The notes beneath the pieces are model-generated. The model saw only the letters and a program-made list of their open reading frames with translations, was not told the DNA's origin and did no database searches. A program made the translations under genes and the position numbers. Of a DNA stretch of 44,122 nucleotides, positions 16,110 through 24,356 are shown piece after piece. The stretch's first letter is position 1. Every line of letters begins with the position of its first letter. The stretch is from Firm-04 sp964479595. Lineage in GTDB: Bacteria; Bacillota; Clostridia; Oscillospirales; Ruminococcaceae. The DNA is taken from the NCBI GenBank assembly GCA_964479595.1, contig CAYZMU010000007.1, positions 1 to 44,122 on the forward strand. Reading direction: 5' to 3'.

Positions 16110-16841
16110 ATGTTTTCACTTTATAAAAAGGAAGTCAAGTCCTACTTCTGCTCTCCGTTTGCCTATGTCATCAGCGGGCTGCTGCTGATGGTTTTCTCGC
16201 TGAGCTTTGTCTATTCCATCAGCCAGATGGATTCCAATGTGCTGCGTTTCAGCTTTCCCGAGATTATCTACAACAACTTTTTCTTCTTCATCTTCATCAT
16301 CCCGCTGCTGACCATGCGCACCTTCGCGGACGAGCGCCGTTCCCACACGGAAACGCTCTGGCTTTCCGCGCCGATAGGGATAGGGCAGGTCGTGCTGGCG
16401 AAGTTTCTCGCGGTCGCGACGGTCTATCTTCTCATGATCGTGCTGTCGTTCTTCTTCCCGCTGGTCTGCGCGCTGCACGGCTCCGTAGTCATCTCCGGGC
16501 TTATCTGCGGCTATATCGGCTTCTTTTTCTGGGGACTTTTCTGTATCGCCGTCGGGATGTTTGCCTCTGCCATGACGGAGAGCCCCATTATTGCCGCGGT
16601 GCTCGGCGAGGTCGCGATGCTGCTGGTGTATTTTCTGGATGTTTTTACCAATACGGATTTTGTGCAGAGCGTGCCCTGGCTTTCCGCGGCGCTGAACTGG
16701 TTCTCTATCCGCCAGCGGTATTTGGGGTTTGCGGAGGGATTCCTCGCGCTTTCGGATTTGGTTTTCTTTATCAGTCTCACCGCCGTGGTGCTCATCTGGA
16801 CGATCATCCTGATTCAGAAGCGGCGTCAGAGCAGAGCCTGA
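16110..16841 (+). CDS. ABC-2 type permease (GldF-like)
   Basis: 243 aa, beginning MFSLYKKEVKSYFCSPFAYV, which is typical of GldF-like ABC-2 permeases (a short cytosolic start with a SPFAY motif). About six membrane helices follow: VISGLLLMVFSLSFVYSI, FFFFIFIIPLLTM, FLAVATVYLLMIVLSFFFPL, a long helix around VISGLICGYIGFFFWGLF, a helix around AAVLGEVAMLLVYFLDVF, and a last one at LVFFISLTAVVLIWTIILI. The conserved MRTFADERRSHTETLWLSAP segment lies between helices 2 and 3. It follows the ATPase gene immediately and forms the membrane channel of the same system. Confidence 0.9.
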   Translation: MFSLYKKEVKSYFCSPFAYVISGLLLMVFSLSFVYSISQMDSNVLRFSFPEIIYNNFFFFIFIIPLLTMRTFADERRSHTETLWLSAPIGIGQVVLAKFLAVATVYLLMIVLSFFFPLVCALHGSVVISGLICGYIGFFFWGLFCIAVGMFASAMTESPIIAAVLGEVAMLLVYFLDVFTNTDFVQSVPWLSAALNWFSIRQRYLGFAEGFLALSDLVFFISLTAVVLIWTIILIQKRRQSRA

Positions 16842-16857
16842 GTGGCGGGAGGGCAGC

Positions 16858-18342
16858 ATGAAAACTTCAGTGAACAGCAAAAACCGCAAGTACACGCTTC
16901 TGGCGTGGCTGCTCGCCGTGCTGGTTGTCGCCGTGGCGGTTCCGGTAAATCTGATTGTGGACCGTCTGGACGTCCATTTCGACATGACGCCCAACAGCCT
17001 CTATACGCTGACGGATTCTACGGAGGAGTATCTGGACGCGCTCGACGCCGAGGGCACGGTCGTGGATGTCTACTTTTTGACCAAGATGGAGGATCTCGAA
17101 TCCGACCCGGAGGTCTTGGCGCTCTACCGCACGCTGCTGCAGTATGACGCGCACGCGTGTTTCAACCTCATTGATTTTGACCCGGACACAGAGCCGGCCA
17201 TTCTGCGCGATCTGGACCCGGAGGGCGTTTACAATTTAGGGGACGGCGACTTCCTGTTCCGCTGCGGCGATATGGTCAAGCGCCTGCCCGGAAACATGAT
17301 GTATGCCTACCAGACGGAAACGGATTCCGAGGGCAATGAGCAGGTTGTGTCGGCGGAGTTTCAGGGCGAAAACCTCATCACGGGCTATATGAACACCGTG
17401 GTGGAGGGTGTGATGCCGACGGTATATTTCCTGCAGGGGCACGGGGAAACGCCGCTGGAGGAAATGACGAAACTTCAGGCGAATCTCAGAAATTACAACT
17501 ACAATGTCCAGCCGCTCAACCTCCTCAACGCGGACAAAGTTCCCGAGGACGCCTGTATCCTCATCATCGCGGCGCCCGAGCGCGATATTTCCGGGGAGGA
17601 ACTCGAAAAGATCATGGACTTTACGGATCTCGGCGGCAATGTAAGCCTGCTGATGACTCCGAATGACGCGCAGCTGAGCTATACCAATATCACCACGCTG
17701 CTCAACAGCTTCTGTATCGGCATGGATTACAACCGCATCTCCGAAACGGACACCGCGCGCTACAAATCCAATGACCCCTACACTTTTATGTGCGACATTC
17801 AGCCTCCATCCCCCGACGCGAACGAGGAAAACGACCTGACAAGCGGCTTGGCGGAGGTCAATGACGTTCTGACTTATATGCCCGCCTCGCGCAGTTTCTA
17901 TACGGTCGCGAGCAACAACTACACCGCCTGCGCGCAGGACACGCTCTTAAAGACCGCCTCCACGGCACACGCGGAACCTTTCGGCGGGACCATTGAGGAC
18001 CCGGAATCCGTGGACGGGCGGGAACTGACGCTCTCCATGTATTCAGTGGATTCCATGCGCCAGAACGCCAAGTGCATTGTGTTCGGCTCCGGGGAATTTA
18101 TCACGGACGAGGGCGTTTCCAACGAGTTCTTCATCATGCCGCTGCAGCTGTTCCTTTCCAGCATCACATGGATGTACGACAGCGATGTGGATATGAATAT
18201 CGCCGACAAGGAGCGCTACTATGACAGCCTGAATGTCAACAGCTCCAATGAGGCGCGCGGGCTGATGGCGCTTTTTGTGGTCGTTCCCGCCGCGGTGGCG
18301 CTCGCGGGCGTTGTCGTGTGGCTGAGGAGGAAGGACGCATGA
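16858..18342 (+). CDS. GldG-like ABC transport auxiliary membrane protein
   Basis: 494 aa. An N-terminal signal anchor (LLAWLLAVLVVAVAVPVNLIV, about residues 14-35) precedes DMTPNSLYTLTDST, the entry motif of the GldG / ABC_transp_aux family (PF09822). The large extracellular part contains VYFLQGHGETPLEEM and ILIIAAPERDISGEELEKI, both typical, and a C-terminal helix (LMALFVVVPAAVALAGVVVWL) ends in RRKDA. It should sit beside the ABC-2 permease with its soluble domain outside. The ribosome site is GGGAGGG. Its stop overlaps the start of the next gene (ATGA at 18339), so the two are translationally coupled. Confidence 0.88.
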   Translation: MKTSVNSKNRKYTLLAWLLAVLVVAVAVPVNLIVDRLDVHFDMTPNSLYTLTDSTEEYLDALDAEGTVVDVYFLTKMEDLESDPEVLALYRTLLQYDAHACFNLIDFDPDTEPAILRDLDPEGVYNLGDGDFLFRCGDMVKRLPGNMMYAYQTETDSEGNEQVVSAEFQGENLITGYMNTVVEGVMPTVYFLQGHGETPLEEMTKLQANLRNYNYNVQPLNLLNADKVPEDACILIIAAPERDISGEELEKIMDFTDLGGNVSLLMTPNDAQLSYTNITTLLNSFCIGMDYNRISETDTARYKSNDPYTFMCDIQPPSPDANEENDLTSGLAEVNDVLTYMPASRSFYTVASNNYTACAQDTLLKTASTAHAEPFGGTIEDPESVDGRELTLSMYSVDSMRQNAKCIVFGSGEFITDEGVSNEFFIMPLQLFLSSITWMYDSDVDMNIADKERYYDSLNVNSSNEARGLMALFVVVPAAVALAGVVVWLRRKDA

Positions 18343-19739
18343 AGCAGCTCAAGTGGGTGATTATCCTCTCGATTACGGCGGTTGTGCTGCTGGTCGCTTT
18401 TCTGGTGGTAAATCATTTCACGAAGGAAAAGGAAACCAAGCAGACAGGGGAGGCGCAAACGCTTTTTTCCGTTGACCCGGAATCGGTAAACCGGATTACG
18501 ATTGACGGCGAGGAGGGCAATTTCGCGTTTGACTGGAACGCCGAGGAAAGCAAGTGGATGCTCACGAGCGAGGAGCAGTTTACCCTGAACGAATACGCTG
18601 TCGCGACCATCTGCAACTATTTCTGCGACCTTTCCTCCTTGAAGACCGTCGCGTTTGACTGCGAGGACACAGCCACCTACGGCTTTGACGACCCCGTGAC
18701 CGTGAAAGTTTACACGCAGGACACGGGCGGGGACAACCCCTACATTCTCTATGTGGGGGACAGCACACCGACTTTCAACGCCTATTACGCGATGGTGGAC
18801 GGCTCGGATGATGTCTACACCATCGACTACACCAGAGGTTCCGTCTTCTGTGTGGCGAAGAATACGCTCAAGAATATGTACCTCTTTGACACGCTCAGCT
18901 CCGAGGTCAGTTCCTACCGTCTGGAGAAGCCCGGTGAACCCGTTTTGGCGTTTGAGCGCGGGGACGACACGCTCTGGAAGATGACAGAACCCAAGCCGTA
19001 CGCGGTCCTGAGTTCCGAGGTCAGCGACATGATGGATGTTGTGGTGCGCGCGACTGTGGAATCCTACGGGGAGGAACACCCGAAAGATCTGGCGCAGTAC
19101 GGGCTGAACGAGCCCAAGGCGCGGCTGCTGATTGAGGGCACGGACGGCAGTCAGCCGATGCGGCGCGAGATCCTCTTCGGGGACGATGTTTCGGACACGG
19201 AGATGTACGGCTATTTCGTCGATACCGAGGAAGTGTTCATCATCCTCAAGGCGGAGGCGTCCTTTATGGATCTGACAATACGGAGTTTCATGGACCCCTA
19301 CTGCGCCGATGTGGATATCGCGGACATTTCCAAGGTTGAAGTGGATATGGGGGACATTTACGATTTGGACTGTGTACTCTCGGTGGATTACGAGAATGAG
19401 CAGTACGCGCTGGACGATCTGGATATTGACGCGCTCGATGACGAGGAGATTCTGACACTGTTCCAGACCTTCTACCGTTCCGTCAGCACGCTGCAGTTTA
19501 CGGATTTGGATATGGACGGCAAGCCCGAGGGCGACGCGGCGGCGACCATCACCTACACGTATCACGACGGGCATCAGACTGTTCTGGAGTTTGTCCCGAA
19601 GGGCGACAACGAATACTATCTGCTCGAGGACGGCGTGTACAGGGATGTTACGCTGCGCCTCAACCGCTTTACCGCCGACGAGGGCATCATTCGCAGCTAT
19701 GAGGCACTTTTGGCGGGAATTGAAAAATCGGGGAAGTAA
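18339..19739 (+). CDS. DUF4340 membrane-anchored protein
   Basis: 466 aa from the ATG at 18339 (ATGA overlap with the preceding stop; ribosome site GAGGAGGAAGGA). A single N-terminal helix (WVIILSITAVVLLVAFLVV) anchors it. The rest is outside and built from repeated beta-rich units starting with phrases such as VNRITIDGEEG, WMLTSEEQFTLNEYAV and TFNAYYAMVDGSDDVYTID. This matches the DUF4340 family regularly found after GldG-like genes. The biochemical role is unknown; context makes it the fourth part of the ABC system. It ends at 19739, before a small stem-loop lacking a T-run. Confidence 0.82.
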   Translation: MKQLKWVIILSITAVVLLVAFLVVNHFTKEKETKQTGEAQTLFSVDPESVNRITIDGEEGNFAFDWNAEESKWMLTSEEQFTLNEYAVATICNYFCDLSSLKTVAFDCEDTATYGFDDPVTVKVYTQDTGGDNPYILYVGDSTPTFNAYYAMVDGSDDVYTIDYTRGSVFCVAKNTLKNMYLFDTLSSEVSSYRLEKPGEPVLAFERGDDTLWKMTEPKPYAVLSSEVSDMMDVVVRATVESYGEEHPKDLAQYGLNEPKARLLIEGTDGSQPMRREILFGDDVSDTEMYGYFVDTEEVFIILKAEASFMDLTIRSFMDPYCADVDIADISKVEVDMGDIYDLDCVLSVDYENEQYALDDLDIDALDDEEILTLFQTFYRSVSTLQFTDLDMDGKPEGDAAATITYTYHDGHQTVLEFVPKGDNEYYLLEDGVYRDVTLRLNRFTADEGIIRSYEALLAGIEKSGK

Positions 19740-19779
19740 AAGCCCGCTCAGACGGGCATAAAAGAGAGGAGCAAATCAA

Positions 19780-20334
19780 ATGATTTACCTGTTTTTAGCG
19801 AACGGCTTTGAGGAAATCGAGGCCTTGGCGGTCGTGGATATTCTGCGCAGGGCCGGAAAGTCCGTGCAGACCGTCGGAATTGGCGGCAAGACCATTATGG
19901 GCAGTCACAATATCCCCGTTTCCTGCGACTGCGACGAGGATGATATTCTTTTTGACGAATTGCTCGAGATGATCATTCTGCCCGGAGGCAAGCAGGGGAC
20001 GGAAAATCTCGAAGAAAGCTCGACCGTGCAGGACGCGATTTCCTTCTGTGCGGAAAAAAAGCTGTGGATCGGTGCTATCTGCGCGGCACCGAGCATTCTG
20101 GCGCACAGAGGGCTGCTGGAAGGCGTCGAATCGACCTGCTATCCCGCCTTTGAGGAGCAGCTTATCGCGGGCGGGGCCCGGCTTCTGCATAAGCGCACCG
20201 TGGTTTGCGAAAACTACATCACCTCGCGCGGCGCGGGCACGGCGGTGAATTTCGCGCTGACGATTGTGGGGCAGCTTTGCACCGAAAAATTGGCGGCGGA
20301 GCTCGCGGAGAAAATTGTCTGCACCGATTGGTGA
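19780..20334 (+). CDS. DJ-1/PfpI (ThiJ) family protein
   Basis: 184 aa. The class I glutamine-amidotransferase-like fold is recognisable: FLANGFEEIEA at the start (E of FEEIEA is the conserved acidic partner), a flavodoxin-like core with MIILPGGKQGTENL, and the nucleophile elbow IGAICAAPSILA with the reactive cysteine. TSRGAGTAVNFAL near the C-terminus is also typical. The YajL/DJ-1 branch is credited with protection of proteins from oxidative or glyoxal damage; for this gene that is inference. The ribosome site is GAGAGGAG. The following cyclo-ligase gene overlaps its end. Confidence 0.9.
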   Translation: MIYLFLANGFEEIEALAVVDILRRAGKSVQTVGIGGKTIMGSHNIPVSCDCDEDDILFDELLEMIILPGGKQGTENLEESSTVQDAISFCAEKKLWIGAICAAPSILAHRGLLEGVESTCYPAFEEQLIAGGARLLHKRTVVCENYITSRGAGTAVNFALTIVGQLCTEKLAAELAEKIVCTDW

Positions 20335-20929
20335 GGACACCGTTTGCGGGCAAAAGCGTGCGCTGAGGGCACGGTTTCGCGAAATCCGCGCCGGGATGCC
20401 TCAGGCGGACCGCGAGCGCGCGGAGCGAGCTATTCTGGAGAAGCTTTTCTGCCACCCGTGGTTTCGCGCCGCTGATACCGTGCTCGCTTATGCCGCCATG
20501 CCCGGGGAAATCCAGACACTGCCCCTTCTGACGCGCTGCCTGGAAGAGGGAAAAGTGCCGGGGCTGCCGGTGTGTGACACGGCGTCAAAGGAAATGATAT
20601 TTTACAAAATTTCTGCGCTGCGACAGCTCAGACCGGGCGCGTACGGCATCCCCGAACCGCCCGCCTGCTTGGAAAACGTCCTGACGCCGTCGCGGACGAC
20701 TCTCTGTGTCGTGCCGATGTGGGGCTTTGATAAGTTTGGGTACCGTCTGGGCGCGGGCGGAGGGTATTATGACCGCTATCTCGCGAAATTTCACGTCAGA
20801 ACCATCGGTCTTTGCTTCTCATGCTGCGGGGTGGAACGGCTCCCGCGCGAGAACACGGATATTTCGCTGGACCTGGTGCTGACGGAGGAGGAAGAAAATG
20901 TCAAAATCGAAACAAAATCCGCCCGCTGA
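20315..20929 (+). CDS. 5-formyltetrahydrofolate cyclo-ligase
   Basis: 204 aa if the TTG at 20315 is used; no ATG lies near the expected N-terminus, and the reading frame overlaps the end of the DJ-1-type gene, so the start is uncertain. The enzyme converts 5-formyl-THF to 5,10-methenyl-THF with ATP. Visible: the N-terminal basic motif QKRALRARFREIR, the middle strand with PVCDTASKEMIFYKI, and the ATP-site loop GFDKFGYRLGAGGGYYDRYL, a family hallmark. It overlaps mltG by 32 nt, so translation is probably coupled. It supplies one-carbon units in the cytosol. Confidence 0.85.
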   Translation: MSAPIGEDTVCGQKRALRARFREIRAGMPQADRERAERAILEKLFCHPWFRAADTVLAYAAMPGEIQTLPLLTRCLEEGKVPGLPVCDTASKEMIFYKISALRQLRPGAYGIPEPPACLENVLTPSRTTLCVVPMWGFDKFGYRLGAGGGYYDRYLAKFHVRTIGLCFSCCGVERLPRENTDISLDLVLTEEEENVKIETKSAR

Positions 20930-22211
20930 GGACGACGAGGCGATGGTGACAGAAGAAATCGACGAGACGGAGCAGGACTCCTTGGAGGACGAGGAACCCC
21001 TCGAAGATGCCGAAGATGCCGGCGGGCGCGGGAAGAAGGAAAAGCCGCCGAAGGACGACGCGGAATATGAGGGCTTCTTCTCGTTCTACTGGCGGCGCAT
21101 GAAGCACCGCAAGCACAAGCGCAAGAAGGGCAGGGGGCTCTCCATGACGCTGGTGCTGCTGACGCTGGTGCTGTCGGCGTCCGTAGTGCTGTCGGTGTCC
21201 ATTCTTGCCGTGGCGAAGGAAATGTACGGGATTGACAAGGACGTCAGCGAGAAGGTCATCAATATCCCCGCGGGCGCGACGACGCAGGACATCGCGGAAC
21301 AGCTTGTGCAGGAGCATATGATTTCCCTGCCGCAGGTGTTCCGGTTTGTCTCGCGCATGAACGGCATGGACGGCAGCTATATCGCGGGAGAGCACGTGCT
21401 CAGCCCGGCGATGAGCTATCAGGCGATGATCAATGAGCTGTGCAAGAATTACGCGGACGAGCGCGACTATGTGACGGTGACCTTCCGCGAGGGCATTTCG
21501 ATTGTGGAGGCGGCGCAGATTCTGGAAGAGAATGAGGTCTGCAGCGCGAGCGAGTTTTTGTTCTTCTTCGACGCGGGGGGCTTTGGTTTCCCGTTTGAGC
21601 AGCGCCTGCCCGAGCCCAGCACCATGAAATTCCACCAGATGGAGGGCTACTGCTTCCCGGACACCTATGATTTCTATGTGGACGAGGACCCCGCCATTGT
21701 GGCGCAGAAGATTTACGAGAATTTCGATTCCAAGCTGACAGACGGCGACTACGCCAAAATGGACGAGCTTGATATGACCTTGGACGAAGTGATTACGCTA
21801 GCATCCATTGTGCAGGCGGAGGCGCCCACGGCGTCTTCCATGAAAATGGTCTCGTCGGTTTTCCACAACCGTCTGCTCAACACCACCATGTTCCCGAAAC
21901 TTCAGTCTGACCCGACCAGAAAATACGCGGAGGAAGTCATCAAGCCGAATATGCAGGTCAGCAACGACATGATACTGGACGCCTACAACACCTACAATTC
22001 CGCCGGGCTGCCCCCCGGAGCCATCAACAACCCCGGGCTTGAGGCAATTCGCGCGGTGCTATATCCCGCCGATACGAACTACTACTTCTTCGCCGCCAAT
22101 GTGCAGACAGGCGAAATCTTCTACGCGACGACGAACGAGGAGCATAACGCGAATCTGGCGAAGATCGACGCGCAGCAGAAAGAGGCGGGGCTTGCGGCCG
22201 AGGGCGAGTAA
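20898..22211 (+). CDS. mltG: Endolytic murein transglycosylase MltG (YceG-like)
   Basis: 437 aa. A long acidic then basic cytosolic N-terminus (about 80 residues, with KHRKHKRKKGRG) precedes one membrane helix (MTLVLLTLVLSASVVLSVSI, about 83-102). The LysM-like subdomain holds NIPAGATTQDIAEQLV. The catalytic domain has LASIVQAEAP (E308 aligns with the invariant glutamate), KLQSDPTRKY, NTYNSAGLPPGAINNPG and the C-terminal YYFFAA. MltG cuts nascent glycan strands at the outer membrane face and sets strand length. The ribosome site is GAGGAGGAAG. In B. subtilis mltG (yrrL) precedes U32 genes, as it does here. Confidence 0.93.
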   Translation: MSKSKQNPPAEDDEAMVTEEIDETEQDSLEDEEPLEDAEDAGGRGKKEKPPKDDAEYEGFFSFYWRRMKHRKHKRKKGRGLSMTLVLLTLVLSASVVLSVSILAVAKEMYGIDKDVSEKVINIPAGATTQDIAEQLVQEHMISLPQVFRFVSRMNGMDGSYIAGEHVLSPAMSYQAMINELCKNYADERDYVTVTFREGISIVEAAQILEENEVCSASEFLFFFDAGGFGFPFEQRLPEPSTMKFHQMEGYCFPDTYDFYVDEDPAIVAQKIYENFDSKLTDGDYAKMDELDMTLDEVITLASIVQAEAPTASSMKMVSSVFHNRLLNTTMFPKLQSDPTRKYAEEVIKPNMQVSNDMILDAYNTYNSAGLPPGAINNPGLEAIRAVLYPADTNYYFFAANVQTGEIFYATTNEEHNANLAKIDAQQKEAGLAAEGE

Positions 22212-23439
22212 TTCCGAACTGCTTGCCCCCGCGGGGGATATGGAAGCGCTTGAGGCGGCGGTGCGCTACGGCGCGGACGCCTGCTATCTGGGGCTGAAGA
22301 CGCTCAACCTGCGCGCGGGAGCCTTAAACTTCACGGAGGAAGAGCTTGCGCAAGCCGCGGCTTACGCGCACGCGCGCGGGGTTAAAATTTATCTGGCGCT
22401 CAACGCTCTGCCGCGTGACAGCGAGTTTGAACGCCTGCCCGGGATTCTGGACGCCGCCGTGAACGCCCACGCGGACGCGCTGATTGTGGCAGATCTGGGC
22501 ATCGCGCGCGTGGCGAAACGACTCCACCCCGAACTGCCGCTTCACATTTCGACACAGTTTGGCGCGGTCAACAGCGAGGCGGTGCGCGCGCTCGCGGAAC
22601 TTGGCGCGAAGCGGGTGGTTCTGGCGCGGGAGCTGTCCCTTTCGCAGGCGGCGGGCATTGCGCGGAATATAGACGGCGCGGCGGAACTTGAAATGTTCGT
22701 GCACGGGGCGATGTGCGTGAGCTTTTCGGGGAGATGTCTGCTCTCGGAATATCTCACGGGCAGGGACGCCAACAGCGGAGAATGCGCGCAGCCGTGCCGG
22801 TCCCGCTACGCGCTCTGTGAGGAGAGCCGCCCCGGGGAGTATTTTCCGCTGGCACAAACAGAAGACGGCAGCTATCTGCTCAATTCCAAGGATCTCTGCC
22901 TGATTTCCCGCCTCGGGGAGATTCTCGGAGCGGGGATATCCGCGCTCAAGATTGAGGGGCGGGGCAAATCCGCGTATTATGTCGCCACAGTGACAAACGC
23001 GTACCGTTCAGCGCTTGATTTCCTTGCGGAGCATCCCGAGCGCTCGCTGCCGGGGTGGATTCTCGACGAGGTGAACGCGGTCAGCCACCGCCCGTATACA
23101 GAAGGCTTTTTTGACGGCAACCCCAAAAGCACCGTCGCGCGCGGCACGGGCAGCTATGAAAGCACGCGCTTTTTCGCGGGGGTATTGGAACGAGTGGAAG
23201 GCGGCAGGATTTTTCTGACGCAGAGAAACCGCTTCTTTGAGGGCGATACGCTGGAACTGCTGCGCAAAGGGCAGCCGCCTCTGGCACTTACGGTGCGCGA
23301 CCTGCGGGACGAGGCGATGGAAAAAACGCCAAGCGCCAGCCACGCGATGATGCGCTGCTCGTTTGAGACAGACGCGGAGATCCCGCGTTGGGAAGAGGGG
23401 CTTCTGCTGCGCGGGCGCGTTCAGGCGAAGGGAGGGTGA
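22192..23439 (+). CDS. U32 family protein, likely tRNA U34 hydroxylation factor (TrhP-like)
   Basis: 415 aa if started at the TTG at 22192, which lies inside the end of mltG (20-nt overlap), 6 nt after GAGG. No ATG precedes the family start SELLAPAGDMEALEAAV. Hallmarks: YLALNALPRD, LHISTQFGAVNS, and the U32 signature MFVHGAMCVSFSGRC followed by DANSGECAQPCR, whose cysteines probably bind an Fe-S cluster. The C-terminal part has KIEGRGKSAYYVATV. Long annotated as peptidases, U32 proteins include TrhP (5-hydroxyuridine at tRNA position 34) and RlhA. Synteny after mltG favours TrhP, although B. subtilis has two such genes in a row and only one is here. Confidence 0.85.
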   Translation: MRPRASNSELLAPAGDMEALEAAVRYGADACYLGLKTLNLRAGALNFTEEELAQAAAYAHARGVKIYLALNALPRDSEFERLPGILDAAVNAHADALIVADLGIARVAKRLHPELPLHISTQFGAVNSEAVRALAELGAKRVVLARELSLSQAAGIARNIDGAAELEMFVHGAMCVSFSGRCLLSEYLTGRDANSGECAQPCRSRYALCEESRPGEYFPLAQTEDGSYLLNSKDLCLISRLGEILGAGISALKIEGRGKSAYYVATVTNAYRSALDFLAEHPERSLPGWILDEVNAVSHRPYTEGFFDGNPKSTVARGTGSYESTRFFAGVLERVEGGRIFLTQRNRFFEGDTLELLRKGQPPLALTVRDLRDEAMEKTPSASHAMMRCSFETDAEIPRWEEGLLLRGRVQAKGG

Positions 23440-23443
23440 CGCC

Positions 23444-24235
23444 ATGGTCTATATCACGGGGGACACGCACGGGGATTTCTCGCGCTTTCGCTCCCCGGTT
23501 CTCAAGAAAGCCGGCGCGGAGGATTATCTCATTATTTGTGGGGATTTCGGCTTTTTCTGGGACGATTCCCGAAAGGAAAGGCGGCTGCGGCGCAAAATCT
23601 CCAGACTTCCCTATCACGTGGCGTTTGTGGACGGCTGTCACGAGAATTTTGATCTGCTGGAAAGTTACCCCATTACGGACTGGAACGGCGCGAAGGCGCG
23701 GGTGATAGCGCCCAATCTCGTGCACCTGCTGCGCGGGGAAATCTACACGATCTGCGGCAAGACTTTCTTCACGTTCGGCGGCGGACACAGCGGGGATTTC
23801 GAATACCGCGCGGGAGCGAAATGGTGGGAGCGCGAGCAGCCGACTTACGCGGAGATCATGGCGGCGGCGAAGCGTCTTGAAGAGCACGGCAACACGGTTG
23901 ACTATATCATTACGCACGAGCCGCCCGCATCTCTGAAAGACTGTTTGCGGGTGGACACCATGCAGCGGCTGGAAGTCCACGCTTTCTTTGAGGATTTGAC
24001 GCAAATCTGCCGGTTTACGCAGTGGTATTTCGGGAAGTGTCATATCAACCGCTATATCCCGGTGAAATATTACGCGGTTTTCGACGACATTGTGCCCCTG
24101 AAGGAAACCCGAAAGAAGAAGCACCGCCCGTCCCACGCGAAGGATCCCGACGAGGCGGTGCCCGGCAAAAAAGGAGGAGAAACAGATGGCGAATCTCATG
24201 ACCAATCTGACAGCGCTGTATCTGCTGGCGGCTGA
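23444..24235 (+). CDS. Calcineurin-like metallophosphoesterase
   Basis: 263 aa from the ATG at 23444, behind GGGAGGG. The two-metal phosphoesterase motifs are in order: DTHGDF (residues 7-12), ICGDFGFFW, VDGCHEN (the GNHE motif, with Cys in place of Asn), THEPP, and a late histidine-containing GKCHIN in place of the usual GHTH. The unusual GCHEN and GKCH variants recur in a clostridial subgroup of small phosphoesterases, so activity is likely retained, but the substrate is unknown. The last 45 residues are Lys/Asp/Glu-rich and run into the next small gene, which overlaps by 50 nt in another frame; this tail may be dispensable. Confidence 0.85.
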   Translation: MVYITGDTHGDFSRFRSPVLKKAGAEDYLIICGDFGFFWDDSRKERRLRRKISRLPYHVAFVDGCHENFDLLESYPITDWNGAKARVIAPNLVHLLRGEIYTICGKTFFTFGGGHSGDFEYRAGAKWWEREQPTYAEIMAAAKRLEEHGNTVDYIITHEPPASLKDCLRVDTMQRLEVHAFFEDLTQICRFTQWYFGKCHINRYIPVKYYAVFDDIVPLKETRKKKHRPSHAKDPDEAVPGKKGGETDGESHDQSDSAVSAGG

Positions 24236-24356
24236 GCCCGTTTTAGCGGGCGACGATACCCCCATCGCGCTCTACGCCGTAATAGGCGGGGTAGGGCTTG
24301 CGGTTCTGGTCGCGGCGGTTGTCCTCGGCGTGGTCACCAAGAAGAAAAAGAAGTGA
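24186..24356 (+). CDS. Small membrane protein, 56 aa, unknown function
   Basis: A short ORF in a frame different from the phosphoesterase end, which it overlaps by 50 nt. It has a strong ribosome site (AAAAGGAGGAG, 7 nt before the ATG). The product begins MANLMTNLTALYLLAAEPVL, which is mildly hydrophobic, then GDDTPIALYAVIGGVGLAVL starts a clear membrane helix of about 22 residues, ended by KKKKK. The layout (GD, TP, helix, poly-Lys) recalls the tail of sortase substrates, but there is no LPxTG-like motif. It is followed by a GTG overlapping its stop (GTGA at 24353), coupling it to the next gene. Confidence 0.7.
   Translation: MANLMTNLTALYLLAAEPVLAGDDTPIALYAVIGGVGLAVLVAAVVLGVVTKKKKK

Noticed and set aside
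19742..19757. Hairpin GCCCG-CTCAGA-CGGGC after the DUF4340 gene as a terminator
   Set aside because: The stem is only 5 bp and is followed by ATAAAAG, not a T-run, on the + strand; the next gene may be partly co-transcribed.
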